Program-made: the position numbers and the translations under genes | NCBI GenBank assembly: GCA_963169135.1 | Contig: CAUJEQ010000159.1 | Coordinates: 1 to 16,119 of the forward strand | Direction of reading: 5' to 3' | Source of the DNA: Chloroflexota bacterium | GTDB lineage: Bacteria > Chloroflexota > Dehalococcoidia > Tepidiformales > Tepidiformaceae | DNA length: 16,119 nucleotides | The notes under the pieces: generated by a model | What the model was told of the DNA's origin: nothing | What the model saw: the letters and a program-made list of their open reading frames with translations, nothing else | Databases searched by the model: none | Shown here: positions 8,626 through 14,303 of the stretch, one piece after another | Layout: the number at the start of each line of letters is the position of its first letter | How positions within the stretch are numbered: the first letter of the stretch is position 1

Positions 8626-9141
8626 TCAGGGTGTGACTTCGAACGCCCACCCAACGACCTGCTTCGATTCCGCCAGCGGGTTGTTCGGGTCCTGCACGGC
8701 GATTGCCGCCGTGTGCTTGCCGACTGCCAGCCCGGCCTCGGGCACGAAGCAGACCTTGCCCGTCGTGGGCGCCTCGCGGGTCGGCACGATCCAGAGCAGC
8801 TCCTCGGTCACCTCGACACCATCGACGGCCATCCGGAACCACTGCGCGTACTGGGGCAACCCGTCGAAGGTGACCTCCGCGCAAATGCCTTTGGGGTCAC
8901 CAAGGTTCGTGGTCCGGGTCGCAGCCTGCGCCACCTGTGCAGCGTGCTCGGGCGAAACTGAGGTGATGTTGTCGCCAAGGACGGGCGCCGGTCCGAAGTC
9001 CGCGGGGATACCCGGCGTGCCGGTCGCGCCAGGCGTGGCGGGGGTCGCCGTGGTGGCGGGCGAATCGGGGCCGTCGCCGCAGGCAGTGAACAGCAGGGCA
9101 GCGCCAGCAAGCGCAACGGGAAGGAAGAACCGCAACTTCAT
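8626..9141 (-). CDS. Small putative lipoprotein of unknown function
   Basis: A 171-residue protein with a lipoprotein signal peptide: MKLRFF, a hydrophobic core, then lipobox LFTAC with Cys21 as the lipidation site. A Thr/Pro/Ala/Gly-rich spacer (about 27-46) leads to a globular part (about 50-171) that includes ICAEVTFDGLPQYAQWFRM and ends in GWAFEVTP. It looks like an Ig-like/fibronectin-like beta domain; two Cys (about 87 and 131) could form a disulfide. I do not recognise a named family. The stop lies 43 bases before the favoured start of the metal ATPase gene on the same strand, so the two may share a transcript, but nothing in the protein (no His/Cys cluster) shows metal binding. Confidence 0.82.
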   Translation of the reverse strand: MKLRFFLPVALAGAALLFTACGDGPDSPATTATPATPGATGTPGIPADFGPAPVLGDNITSVSPEHAAQVAQAATRTTNLGDPKGICAEVTFDGLPQYAQWFRMAVDGVEVTEELLWIVPTREAPTTGKVCFVPEAGLAVGKHTAAIAVQDPNNPLAESKQVVGWAFEVTP

Positions 9142-9257
9142 GGTATGCAGCCGAGGCTAGCACCGGCCCGGCGCTGGGGCCAGCGTGTCATCTGCACCTT
9201 GGCTTTACCGCCGTTCCCGCCTCAGCCTCGCCCTCAACACCACCTGGGAGGACCTCC

Positions 9258-9623
9258 ATGGACGACAACGAGACCGGCGACGGCGAACTGACTTTCGAGG
9301 CGCTGCAAGGACAACTCGCCGCGCGCGAGGCCGAGCTGGCCGCAAGCCACGAAGCCAGTTGGACCGCGGTCGAGCGGCTGAAGGCAGCACTCGTGGCCAC
9401 GAATCCCGCCATCGATCCCGCGCTCCTGACCGGCCAGACCGCCGATGAGGTGGAGGCCAGCTTCGCGATCGCGACAGCCCTGGTGGAACGTGTCCGCGAA
9501 CAACTCCGCCGCGAGAGCGCCGCCTCGATCCCGGCGGGCGCGCCCGCCCGCGGACACACAACCCCTCGCACGGCCATCGAGAAGATCCGCGAAGGTCTCG
9601 CCCGCCAGGCTCCGCGAAGTTAG
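9258..9623 (+). CDS. Small helical hypothetical protein
   Basis: A 121-residue acidic, strongly helical protein with no signal peptide or membrane segment. The first half is coiled-coil-like (LTFEALQGQLAAREAELAAS), the middle reads ALLTGQTADEVEASFAIATA, and the tail is SIPAGAPARG followed by EKIREGLARQAPRS. I do not recognise the family. The start is well supported: ATG 9258 follows GGGAGGA (9246-9252) at 5-base spacing. The last nine residues (GLARQAPRS) and the TAG stop are encoded entirely by the first copy of a 34-bp repeat that recurs twice downstream, so the present C-terminus may be a product of, or the target for, insertion of the adjacent toxin-antitoxin cassettes. Divergent from the lipoprotein gene. 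Confidence 0.75.
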   Translation: MDDNETGDGELTFEALQGQLAAREAELAASHEASWTAVERLKAALVATNPAIDPALLTGQTADEVEASFAIATALVERVREQLRRESAASIPAGAPARGHTTPRTAIEKIREGLARQAPRS

Positions 9624-9627
9624 TCCC
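9594..9627 (+). repeat. 34-bp direct repeat, copy 1
   Basis: First of three same-orientation copies (9594, 10165, 10779). It starts with GGTCTCG and ends with the core CCGCGAAGTTAGTCCC. It differs from copy 3 at only two positions. Bases 9594-9623 also encode the last nine codons and the stop of the plus-strand gene. A short inverted motif (TCGC...GCGA) could form a weak stem. Confidence 0.85.
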
Positions 9628-9652
9628 AGAAGGGATCGGCCGGACAGCCTCG

Positions 9653-9917
9653 TTAGAGGTCGCGGTACACCTGACCGCGCGGGCCGATGGTCTCGACGCG
9701 AACCACGCCGGCGTGCTCGTCCACCAGGTAGACGATCCGCCATGTCCCCACACGCGCGGCGCGAAAGCGGCCGGCATTGGTCAGCGGTTTTGTTCCGTGG
9801 CCGAAGGGCGACGCCGCGGATGGCACGAAGCGTCCGTGCCATCCGCTCCTGCGTACGCCGATCGAGCCGCGACAGGTAGACCTCGGCGCTGCGTGCGAAG
9901 CGGAGTTCGTAGCTCAC
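9653..9917 (-). pseudogene. RelE/ParE-type toxin gene interrupted by a frameshift
   Basis: Read on the minus strand from GTG 9917, the N-terminus (MSYELRFARSAEVYLSRLDR, then a helix ending TLRAIR) is typical of RelE/ParE toxins, ribosome-associated mRNA nucleases or gyrase poisons. The frame then turns to nonsense, but a one-base shift near 9810-9820 restores the expected end: SPFGHGTKPLTNAGRF, VGTWRIVYLVDEHAG, VRVETIGPRGQVYRDL, stop TAA 9653-9655. The span of 265 bases is not a multiple of three. Deleting one G from the GCGGCG run joins the parts as AIRASPFG, the family pattern, for an intact product of about 87 residues. The GTG overlaps the antitoxin stop by 4 bases. This is either a genuinely inactivated toxin or an error in a GC-rich stretch; no clear slippery site for programmed frameshifting is visible. 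Confidence 0.8.
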
Positions 9918-10120
9918 AGGCCGAGCTTGCGGAACACTTCCTCGCCGCTCACGGACTTGCCTTCGGCAAACTCGCGCTCGGCGGCAAGTACCTGGGCCAT
10001 CTCCTCATCGGTGAGCGCCTCGGACTCGGTCGACTCCCACTCGATGCGGGCAAGCCATTCGGCAGCCTCCTGCTCGCTCAGCCGTTCGACCCGCTCCCGC
10101 AGGGTTTGTTTTGCCGTCAT
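9914..10120 (-). CDS. Antitoxin partner of the RelE/ParE-like toxin
   Basis: A 68-residue acidic protein starting MTAKQTLRERVERLSEQEAA and ending SVSGEEVFRKLGL. The helical, acidic character, the small size and a four-base overlap (GTGA) with the downstream toxin gene identify it as the antitoxin of the pair. It belongs to the loosely defined group of short ParE/RelE partners with a C-terminal GEEVFRKLGL-like tail. I see no clear DNA-binding ribbon-helix-helix or AbrB domain, so how it controls transcription is open. The frame is open further upstream to 10213, but that part is encoded by the intergenic repeat and lies before the -10 motif, so ATG 10120 is chosen. There is no Shine-Dalgarno; a -10-like TACAAT lies 6 bases before the ATG. 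Confidence 0.78.
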   Translation of the reverse strand: MTAKQTLRERVERLSEQEAAEWLARIEWESTESEALTDEEMAQVLAAEREFAEGKSVSGEEVFRKLGL

Positions 10121-10126
10121 AACCGC

Positions 10127-10132
10127 ATTGTA
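10127..10132 (-). promoter_or_regulatory. Putative -10 element of a leaderless antitoxin-toxin transcript
   Basis: Minus-strand TACAAT ends 6 bases before ATG 10120. Transcription would start at or beside the A of the start codon. No ribosome site and no good -35 are present. Confidence 0.55.
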
Positions 10133-10164
10133 CCGTACGCCGTCAGCAGCAGGTGAGATGCGAC

Positions 10165-10198
10165 GGTCTCGCGCGCCGGGCCCCGCGAAGTTTGCCTC
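10165..10198 (+). repeat. 34-bp direct repeat, copy 2
   Basis: Middle copy, lying in the gap between the relBE-like antitoxin start and the end of hicB. It differs from copy 1 at about six of 34 positions, including the core (GCGAAGTTTGCCTC instead of GCGAAGTTAGTCCC). It is the most diverged copy and the only one that does not overlap a gene end. Confidence 0.8.
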
Positions 10199-10227
10199 AG
10201 GCGCCGCTACCAATTCCGGTGCCCGGG

Positions 10228-10482
10228 TTAGGCGCTCAAGCGTACCGGTCCTGTAGCCGGTTCCGGGATCGGGTCACCGTGAGCAAGTGCCGACTCTACC
10301 CAGACGGCCATGGCCTCATCGAGATTCCGGATCGCCTCCTCCGGCGTCTCGCCAGCGGTGAAACACCCCGGTAGCTCGGGAACCTCTCCGAGGTACCCCT
10401 CGGCGGGTTCGCCGGTGATCACCCGGTGGTAGGGGCGGTGGATGATGGCCTGTACCTGTGCTTCCACTTCTTCAGCTGTCAT
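10228..10482 (-). CDS. hicB: HicB family antitoxin
   Basis: An 84-residue HicB-type antitoxin. The partial RNase H-like fold signature is clear: YHRVITGEPAEGYLGEVPEL followed by PGCFTAGETPEEAIRNLDEA (about 18-57). This is the usual x-Y-x-x-x-P-E-L-P-G-C-x-T-x-G-x-T-x-E-E-A pattern. It binds and neutralises HicA. The short C-terminus (GDPIPEPATGPVRLSA) has no added helix-turn-helix or ribbon-helix-helix domain. ATG 10482 overlaps the hicA stop by 4 bases (ATGA), so toxin and antitoxin are translationally coupled with the toxin gene first, the usual hicAB order. Confidence 0.93.
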   Translation of the reverse strand: MTAEEVEAQVQAIIHRPYHRVITGEPAEGYLGEVPELPGCFTAGETPEEAIRNLDEAMAVWVESALAHGDPIPEPATGPVRLSA

Positions 10483-10709
10483 TCCTCATCCTCTTTCGTG
10501 TGCTCCAGAGCCATGCGCACGTAAATCGAAAGCACATGTGGTCGCCGGAGGGGAATCACGAGTTTGTCCGTGCCCCGGCGAAAGCCGAAGTGGCTACCGC
10601 GTGACCGATCCAGCGTCCAGCCGTACAAGTTTAGCAGCCGCTGCAGCTCCTCGAAGCGCACACTGTTTGGACGTTCGGCCAGCCGTCGACGGAACTCGCG
10701 CCGATCCAC
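10479..10709 (-). CDS. hicA: HicA family mRNA interferase toxin
   Basis: A 76-residue toxin with a dsRNA-binding-like fold that cleaves mRNA when free of HicB. The family signature is present: FEELQRLLNLYGWTLDRSRG, then GSHFGF with the catalytic-type His at about 40, then DKLVIPLRRPHVLSIYVRM. GTG 10709 is taken as the start because it gives the normal length and begins just before the conserved region. The frame is open to 10865, but that part runs through the 34-bp repeat and the neighbouring lipoprotein gene. There is no Shine-Dalgarno before the GTG; a -10-like TACGAT ends 6 bases upstream, which suggests a leaderless message. The toxin frame is intact, unlike that of the adjacent RelE-like gene. 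Confidence 0.9.
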   Translation of the reverse strand: MDRREFRRRLAERPNSVRFEELQRLLNLYGWTLDRSRGSHFGFRRGTDKLVIPLRRPHVLSIYVRMALEHTKEDEE

Positions 10710-10715
10710 GTGATG

Positions 10716-10721
10716 ATCGTA
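10716..10721 (-). promoter_or_regulatory. Putative -10 element of a leaderless hicAB transcript
   Basis: Minus-strand TACGAT ends 6 bases before GTG 10709, the same spacing as the TACAAT before the other toxin-antitoxin operon. No -35 consensus or ribosome site was found. Confidence 0.5.
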
Positions 10722-10778
10722 GCGTTCACCGCGTTTCGGGCCATGGTAGCGCTGCAGCCGAGCCCGAACCGACACGGC

Positions 10779-10812
10779 GGTCTCGCGCGCCAGGCCCCGC
10801 GAAGTTAGTCCC
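10779..10812 (+). repeat. 34-bp direct repeat, copy 3
   Basis: Nearly identical to copy 1 (two differences). On the minus strand its GGGACTAA contributes the last residue (Asp) and the TAA stop of the DUF4352-type lipoprotein gene. Together with copy 1 it brackets both toxin-antitoxin operons. Confidence 0.85.
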
Positions 10813-11710
10813 GCGTCAGGTCCGCGATGAGTGTGTGCGGCTTCGGGAAGTCGGCATCCACCCACACCGCGACCATCTCGGCATCCTCGGGCACCTCGAA
10901 CGTGATGAACCCGCGCTGGCGCTGGCCCGGGGCCAGTTCGCGGCTGGTGAACTCCGGCTCTTTCTCGCCGAAGTCGAAGTCGTAGATGAAGCCGTTTTTG
11001 TCCTGGACGGTGAAGTCGAACGGGCTGCCCGAGACCTGCTTGCCGAGCGCCTCCTGGGTCACCTCGATGACGACCCAGCGCTTGCCTGGGTCCGGCCCGA
11101 AGAACTCGCCCGCCTTTGCCGGGTCCTCGATGCTGTGGACCGTGTAGCGGCTCCCACCGGCCTCGACCGGCGTGCCGACCGCTGGCCCGGCGCCCGGCGT
11201 GGGTACGGGCTGGGGCTCATCGTCGTCCGGGGCGGCATCGTCGCCGCCATCACCGAGGACGCCGCCTGGGCCAAGATCGCCGCAATCGACCTGGACCCAC
11301 TTCCCGTCCTCCCACATCCACTCGCTCCACTCTTCTTCCTCGCCTTCGTCGAAGCCCTCGATATCCTTGGCCTCGACCACAAGCTTCGCCTCGCCGCGGT
11401 CGCCCGAGAAGTTGCGGACCTCAACGTCCTTCACCTTCAGGTCCTTGAGCTTGGCGCCGGTGAAGGCCTCCATGAAGGCCTCGGCGAGCTTCATGCCGGC
11501 GGCGAACTCCGTGTATGGCGTCTGCTCGCGGCACTCCTTCGAATACGAGTCGTAGGCGTCGTGGAGGTCGCCCCCGAAGATGCCCTCGGCCGCGCGCCGG
11601 ACGGCCTTCTCGAGCCCTTCCTCGGACTTCGCGTCACCGCTCCCGGTGCCGCTACAGGCGGCGACAAGCAGGAACGCCATTGCGGCAAGGATGCCAGGCA
11701 GCACACGCAT
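10805..11710 (-). CDS. Lipoprotein with C-terminal DUF4352-like domain
   Basis: A 301-residue predicted lipoprotein: signal peptide with lipobox LVAAC and lipidated Cys19. Residues 28-143 are a helical then strand-rich domain (YDSYSKECREQTPYTEFAAG, ending DGKWVQVDCGD) that resembles NTF2-like domains of secreted actinobacterial and Chloroflexota proteins; Cys60 and Cys143 could pair. An acidic, Pro-rich linker (about 145-182) precedes a DUF4352-like immunoglobulin-fold domain (187-301) with RWVVIEVTQ, PFDFTVQDKNG and ELAPGQRQRGFITFEVP. Such domains are extracellular and often ligand-binding, but the role here is unknown. The start is supported by GAGGTGA (11717-11723) six bases before ATG 11710. 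The stop codon lies inside repeat copy 3. Divergent from the kinase gene. Confidence 0.88.
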   Translation of the reverse strand: MRVLPGILAAMAFLLVAACSGTGSGDAKSEEGLEKAVRRAAEGIFGGDLHDAYDSYSKECREQTPYTEFAAGMKLAEAFMEAFTGAKLKDLKVKDVEVRNFSGDRGEAKLVVEAKDIEGFDEGEEEEWSEWMWEDGKWVQVDCGDLGPGGVLGDGGDDAAPDDDEPQPVPTPGAGPAVGTPVEAGGSRYTVHSIEDPAKAGEFFGPDPGKRWVVIEVTQEALGKQVSGSPFDFTVQDKNGFIYDFDFGEKEPEFTSRELAPGQRQRGFITFEVPEDAEMVAVWVDADFPKPHTLIADLTRD

Positions 11711-11792
11711 GGGACTTCACCTCGTTGGAGGGGAGTCTGGGAGATGTGGCGGTGTGGGGGCAAGTCCCGGGGGGCGCGTGCGCAGTTGTCGG

Positions 11793-11823
11793 TTGACGAG
11801 GCCAGCCAAACCCGACGTAGAAT
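11793..11823 (+). promoter_or_regulatory. Putative sigma70-type promoter of the kinase/DUF3037 operon
   Basis: TTGACG (11793-11798) and TAGAAT (11818-11823) are separated by 19 bases, slightly long. The leader would be about 20 bases and includes GGAG (11838-11841), nine bases before ATG 11851. It lies in the 140-base gap between divergent genes. Confidence 0.5.
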
Positions 11824-11850
11824 CCTCCCACTCTCACGGAGCGGGGCCCA

Positions 11851-12618
11851 ATGCCATTCCCAGTGGCAACCAACCACCTGATGGATCTCGGGGCCGGGCT
11901 TTCCCGGCCTCAGGTGTACGAGTGTAGCGACAACGTGGAACGGGCCGTCAAGATCCGCGGATTGGCCAGTCGGGATGCACTTGCGTCAGAGTGGATCGGG
12001 GCGATGCTCGCTGTAGAGCTAGAGATCCTGACACCCGCCCCGCAAATCGTGGACGTTCCTAACACGGCCATAGAGCAGCTTCCCGAAGACCTCCGAGGTA
12101 AGGCCGTACCGGGCCTAGCTTTCGGCAACACCTACATCCGATCAGCGATGACAGTCCATGGGGTCGACTCGCTGCTCCGCTGCCCGAACCATGCGGCTCT
12201 GCTGTCGGCGCTCATGGTTCTTGACGTATGGATTGAGACAGCAGATCGCATGCGCCCAGATTTCGGAAGAAACCTGCTCATAGACGTTGAAGACGCACCG
12301 CGCCTCATGGCGATCGACTTCGGCATGGCATTCGCGCCGGCTCTTTACACACTTCTGGGCGATCCCCAGCCAGATCAGTTCGCAATAACTTTGCCCCCAG
12401 CAGTGAAGCTGTTGGTCGACCCATCCCTCGCCCGCGTTGCTGTAGCGGCGGTGGAAACCCTCCCAGAGGCAGCCATAGTGACCCTCGTCTCCACGACACC
12501 GCACGAATGGCTCGATGACGGCCGTCGCGGTGGCGTGATAGCATATCTCCTGCGTCGCCGCGGCGCATTGCGCAACGAGATTGAATCGCAGATGGGAGCG
12601 GCAACGTGGCTCGCTTGA
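11851..12618 (+). CDS. HipA-like kinase (DUF3037-associated type)
   Basis: A 255-residue protein of the HipA-like kinase family, smaller than classical HipA (about 440). Visible kinase features: AVKIRG with Lys34 as the likely ATP-binding lysine, conserved acidic EWIGAMLAVELEI, LMVLDVWIETADRM with probable catalytic Asp132, GRNLLID with Asn141, and LMAIDFGMAF with Asp156 as metal ligand. The classical HipA N-terminal domain is absent. The substrate is unknown: HipA phosphorylates glutamyl-tRNA synthetase, but short versions paired with DUF3037 proteins are uncharacterised as far as I know. The stop overlaps the start of the DUF3037 gene by 13 bases, a coupled pair. Codon use is less G/C-biased at third positions than in neighbours (for example ata, cta and aca codons), which suggests later acquisition. 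GGAG at 11838-11841 supports the start. Confidence 0.85.
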   Translation: MPFPVATNHLMDLGAGLSRPQVYECSDNVERAVKIRGLASRDALASEWIGAMLAVELEILTPAPQIVDVPNTAIEQLPEDLRGKAVPGLAFGNTYIRSAMTVHGVDSLLRCPNHAALLSALMVLDVWIETADRMRPDFGRNLLIDVEDAPRLMAIDFGMAFAPALYTLLGDPQPDQFAITLPPAVKLLVDPSLARVAVAAVETLPEAAIVTLVSTTPHEWLDDGRRGGVIAYLLRRRGALRNEIESQMGAATWLA

Positions 12619-13451
12619 TCTACTCCATTGTTCAGTTTGTCGGCGATCCTGTTCGGCAAGAGGCCGTGAACGTCGGGGTGATTCTGCTAGGCCCGGACGC
12701 GGCGACCGTCAGGATCGATGGTTCCGCCCCCGCGCGGCTCCGCAAGGTCTGGAGCGACTTCGATCGTCGGTTGTTCTACGCTTTCGCACGGGATCTCCGG
12801 CATGCCCTCGCGATGCCTCACCAGCCGTTCTTCTCCGAGAAGCCGGTGCAGCTGGAGTCTGCGGTCAAGGCCTTGGAATCGATTCGAGCTGCAGCGGTCA
12901 ACCAGTTCCAGCTGACCGAACCCAAGCCTCTCTCGTCGCCGGACGGGAGCATCCGCAAGGAGGCTGACCGATTGTTTGATCGCTTCGTTGTATCGCGAGT
13001 CAGACGCGACCAACATCCTGGTCGCCACATGACCCGGTCTCGAATGAGAGAAATGATCAATGAAGTATTGGGAGTCTGGGCGTCGACCCGAGCGCCTCAG
13101 CTGGTCCTCGCGGAATCAGCCCAGATTGACGGTCAGCTAGCTGAGCACACCGTCGACCTCATCGCCTACGAAGATGCGGAACCACGCATGCTGTTCTTCG
13201 CTGCGCCGTTGGAAGGTCCGCAAGCCGCACTTATCAGGGACGCATTGCCAACTGTGATCGAGGACATCCGACAGCAATGGCCCTCGGCCGAGTACTTCGC
13301 AGTCTTGGGCGAGAAACCATCCAACGGGCGCGGAACCGCCAGGGACCCCGGCGAGACAGCGCGACGCGTCCTCGGACGCGTCCCGGACCTACGCGTGTTT
13401 GGACTGTCCGAGTTCCGCTCAGAGTTCGGGGACGAGACTCTGGCGTTCTGA
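12606..13451 (+). CDS. DUF3037 domain protein paired with the HipA-like kinase
   Basis: A 281-residue soluble protein whose start, LIYSIVQFVGDPVRQEAVNV then GVILLGPD, is diagnostic of DUF3037. The family occurs next to small HipA-like kinase genes, as here. The middle is helical (residues about 50-105) and the C-terminal half (about 150-281) has alternating helix and strand segments such as VLAESAQIDGQLAEHTVDLI and AEYFAVLGEK. No catalytic motif or membrane segment is evident. Translation starts at GTG 12606 with GGGAG (12594-12598) seven bases upstream, inside the kinase gene, so the two products are probably made together. It may be a partner, regulator or substrate of the kinase; this is inference from conserved pairing. 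Codon use matches the kinase gene rather than the flanks. Confidence 0.87.
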   Translation: MARLIYSIVQFVGDPVRQEAVNVGVILLGPDAATVRIDGSAPARLRKVWSDFDRRLFYAFARDLRHALAMPHQPFFSEKPVQLESAVKALESIRAAAVNQFQLTEPKPLSSPDGSIRKEADRLFDRFVVSRVRRDQHPGRHMTRSRMREMINEVLGVWASTRAPQLVLAESAQIDGQLAEHTVDLIAYEDAEPRMLFFAAPLEGPQAALIRDALPTVIEDIRQQWPSAEYFAVLGEKPSNGRGTARDPGETARRVLGRVPDLRVFGLSEFRSEFGDETLAF

Positions 13452-13466
13452 GGGCACCAACGAGTT

Positions 13467-13504
13467 GCCATCGCGCGCCGCATGGGCCCTGCCTATGCGA
13501 TGGC
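13467..13504. terminator. Inverted repeat between convergent genes, possible bidirectional terminator
   Basis: GCCATCGC (13467-13474) pairs with GCGATGGC (13497-13504). An inner GCAT/ATGC pair (13480-13483 with 13495-13498) offers an alternative stem end. The structure fills most of the 57-base gap between the converging stops of the DUF3037 gene and the CopD-like gene. There is no T-run on either side, so intrinsic termination would be weak. Confidence 0.5.
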
Positions 13505-13508
13505 TCGG

Positions 13509-14048
13509 CTAAATCTCCTGCAGGCTCCACGAGGCCGTGTTCAGCATCACGCCCAGCACCATGATCGCCAGCGTCAACACCAGCCCCGAGATGCTCAGGA
13601 ACATCGACTGCTTCCTGATGCTCCGGAGCTCGTCCTCGGTCACGTTTTCGCCACGAGCCTGGGCTTCGAGCCTGTCGAGCTGCCGGGGCCCCAGCACGAA
13701 CATGTGCAGCGCTATCACGGCCAGCATCACCGTCAGCACCGTCATCTTGATGACGAACACCACACCGTACCGGAGTGACAGGAAGTCCGCGTCACCGGGA
13801 ACGGCGTAGTGGTCGCGCCAATCAAAGATGAGGTAGGTCCCCGCGGCCATGGTCAGGGTCAGCCCGAAGCCACCCAGGTAGCCAAAGCGCCGGGTAATGA
13901 CCCGCATTGCCGCGATCCGCGTCGGCATGTCGGTAATCTGGCGCGAAGCGGGTACCCAGGCCACCGCCAGGAAAAACTGCGGGCCCACCCAGAGCGTGAT
14001 GCCCAGGATGTGCAGCCAGATGAATGTGATGTGCAGCGTTTCTTCCAC
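13509..14048 (-). CDS. Four-helix membrane protein, CopD/DUF2269-like
   Basis: A 179-residue integral membrane protein with four predicted helices at about 7-31 (TFIWLHILGITLWVGPQFFL), 55-76, 95-119 (VVFVIKMTVLTVMLAVIALH) and 148-170. The N-terminal pattern HITFIWLHILGITLWVG with His6 and His13, a third-helix His115, and an amphipathic loop between helices 3 and 4 resembles CopD-like/DUF2269-type proteins that may bind heme or copper; function is not established. GTG 14048 is taken as the start because it lies just ahead of the first helix behind a G-rich sequence. The longer open frame on this strand is an antisense shadow of the next gene. No copper-resistance genes are adjacent. Divergent from the intramembrane protease gene. 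Confidence 0.8.
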   Translation of the reverse strand: MEETLHITFIWLHILGITLWVGPQFFLAVAWVPASRQITDMPTRIAAMRVITRRFGYLGGFGLTLTMAAGTYLIFDWRDHYAVPGDADFLSLRYGVVFVIKMTVLTVMLAVIALHMFVLGPRQLDRLEAQARGENVTEDELRSIRKQSMFLSISGLVLTLAIMVLGVMLNTASWSLQEI

Positions 14049-14222
14049 GGTCCCCCCGGCCGGCCAGTGCGGCCCAACCAGATCGATTGAAGCGCACCCG
14101 GGCCCACCGGTGAAGCGGGCCGCCTCGATGGGGGCCATTGATGTGCTGGCCGCTCTGGTTCCTGGCTGCGCCGGCGTCGTCCTGGCCTGGAGCTTGCGAA
14201 GGCCGGTCCGCGCGGGCGAACG

Positions 14223-14248
14223 GTCCCAATGGTTTGGGCCGTTGGGAC
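14223..14248. repeat. Inverted repeat in the 14049-14303 intergenic region
   Basis: GTCCCAA (14223-14229) is the inverse complement of TTGGGAC (14242-14248). A further TTGGG (14234-14238) within the 12-base spacer can pair with the same left arm, so two alternative hairpins are possible. The site lies about 55 bases before ATG 14304 and could be an operator or leader structure. Nothing else definite is seen in this 255-base gap. Confidence 0.5.
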
Positions 14249-14303
14249 GCTGCCCCGGGGTGGGCGCCGGGCCGATAGTGAGCGTGCGGAGAGTTCGACA
14301 GCC

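Noticed and set aside
8583..8654. N-terminal extension of the metal ATPase to ATG 8654
   Set aside because: Not excluded, but it would overlap the lipoprotein gene by 29 bases and adds a hydrophilic, non-family sequence; ATG 8582 is preferred.
9246..9260. GGAGG-A-CCTCC palindrome as a structural switch before the small helical gene
   Set aside because: The arms are separated by one base and cannot fold as a hairpin; the left arm is simply a good ribosome binding site.
9594..10812. Integron attC sites
   Set aside because: Copies 1 and 3 contain GACTAAC on the TA-coding strand, one mismatch from RYYYAAC, but copy 2 does not, and no partner GTTRRRY site or long imperfect hairpin is visible. 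There is no integron integrase in the window.
10442..11881. Plus-strand open frame of 479 codons across hicA and the lipoprotein
   Set aside because: It is antisense to hicA and a lipoprotein with clear family motifs, crosses repeat copy 3, and its product has no coherent domain.
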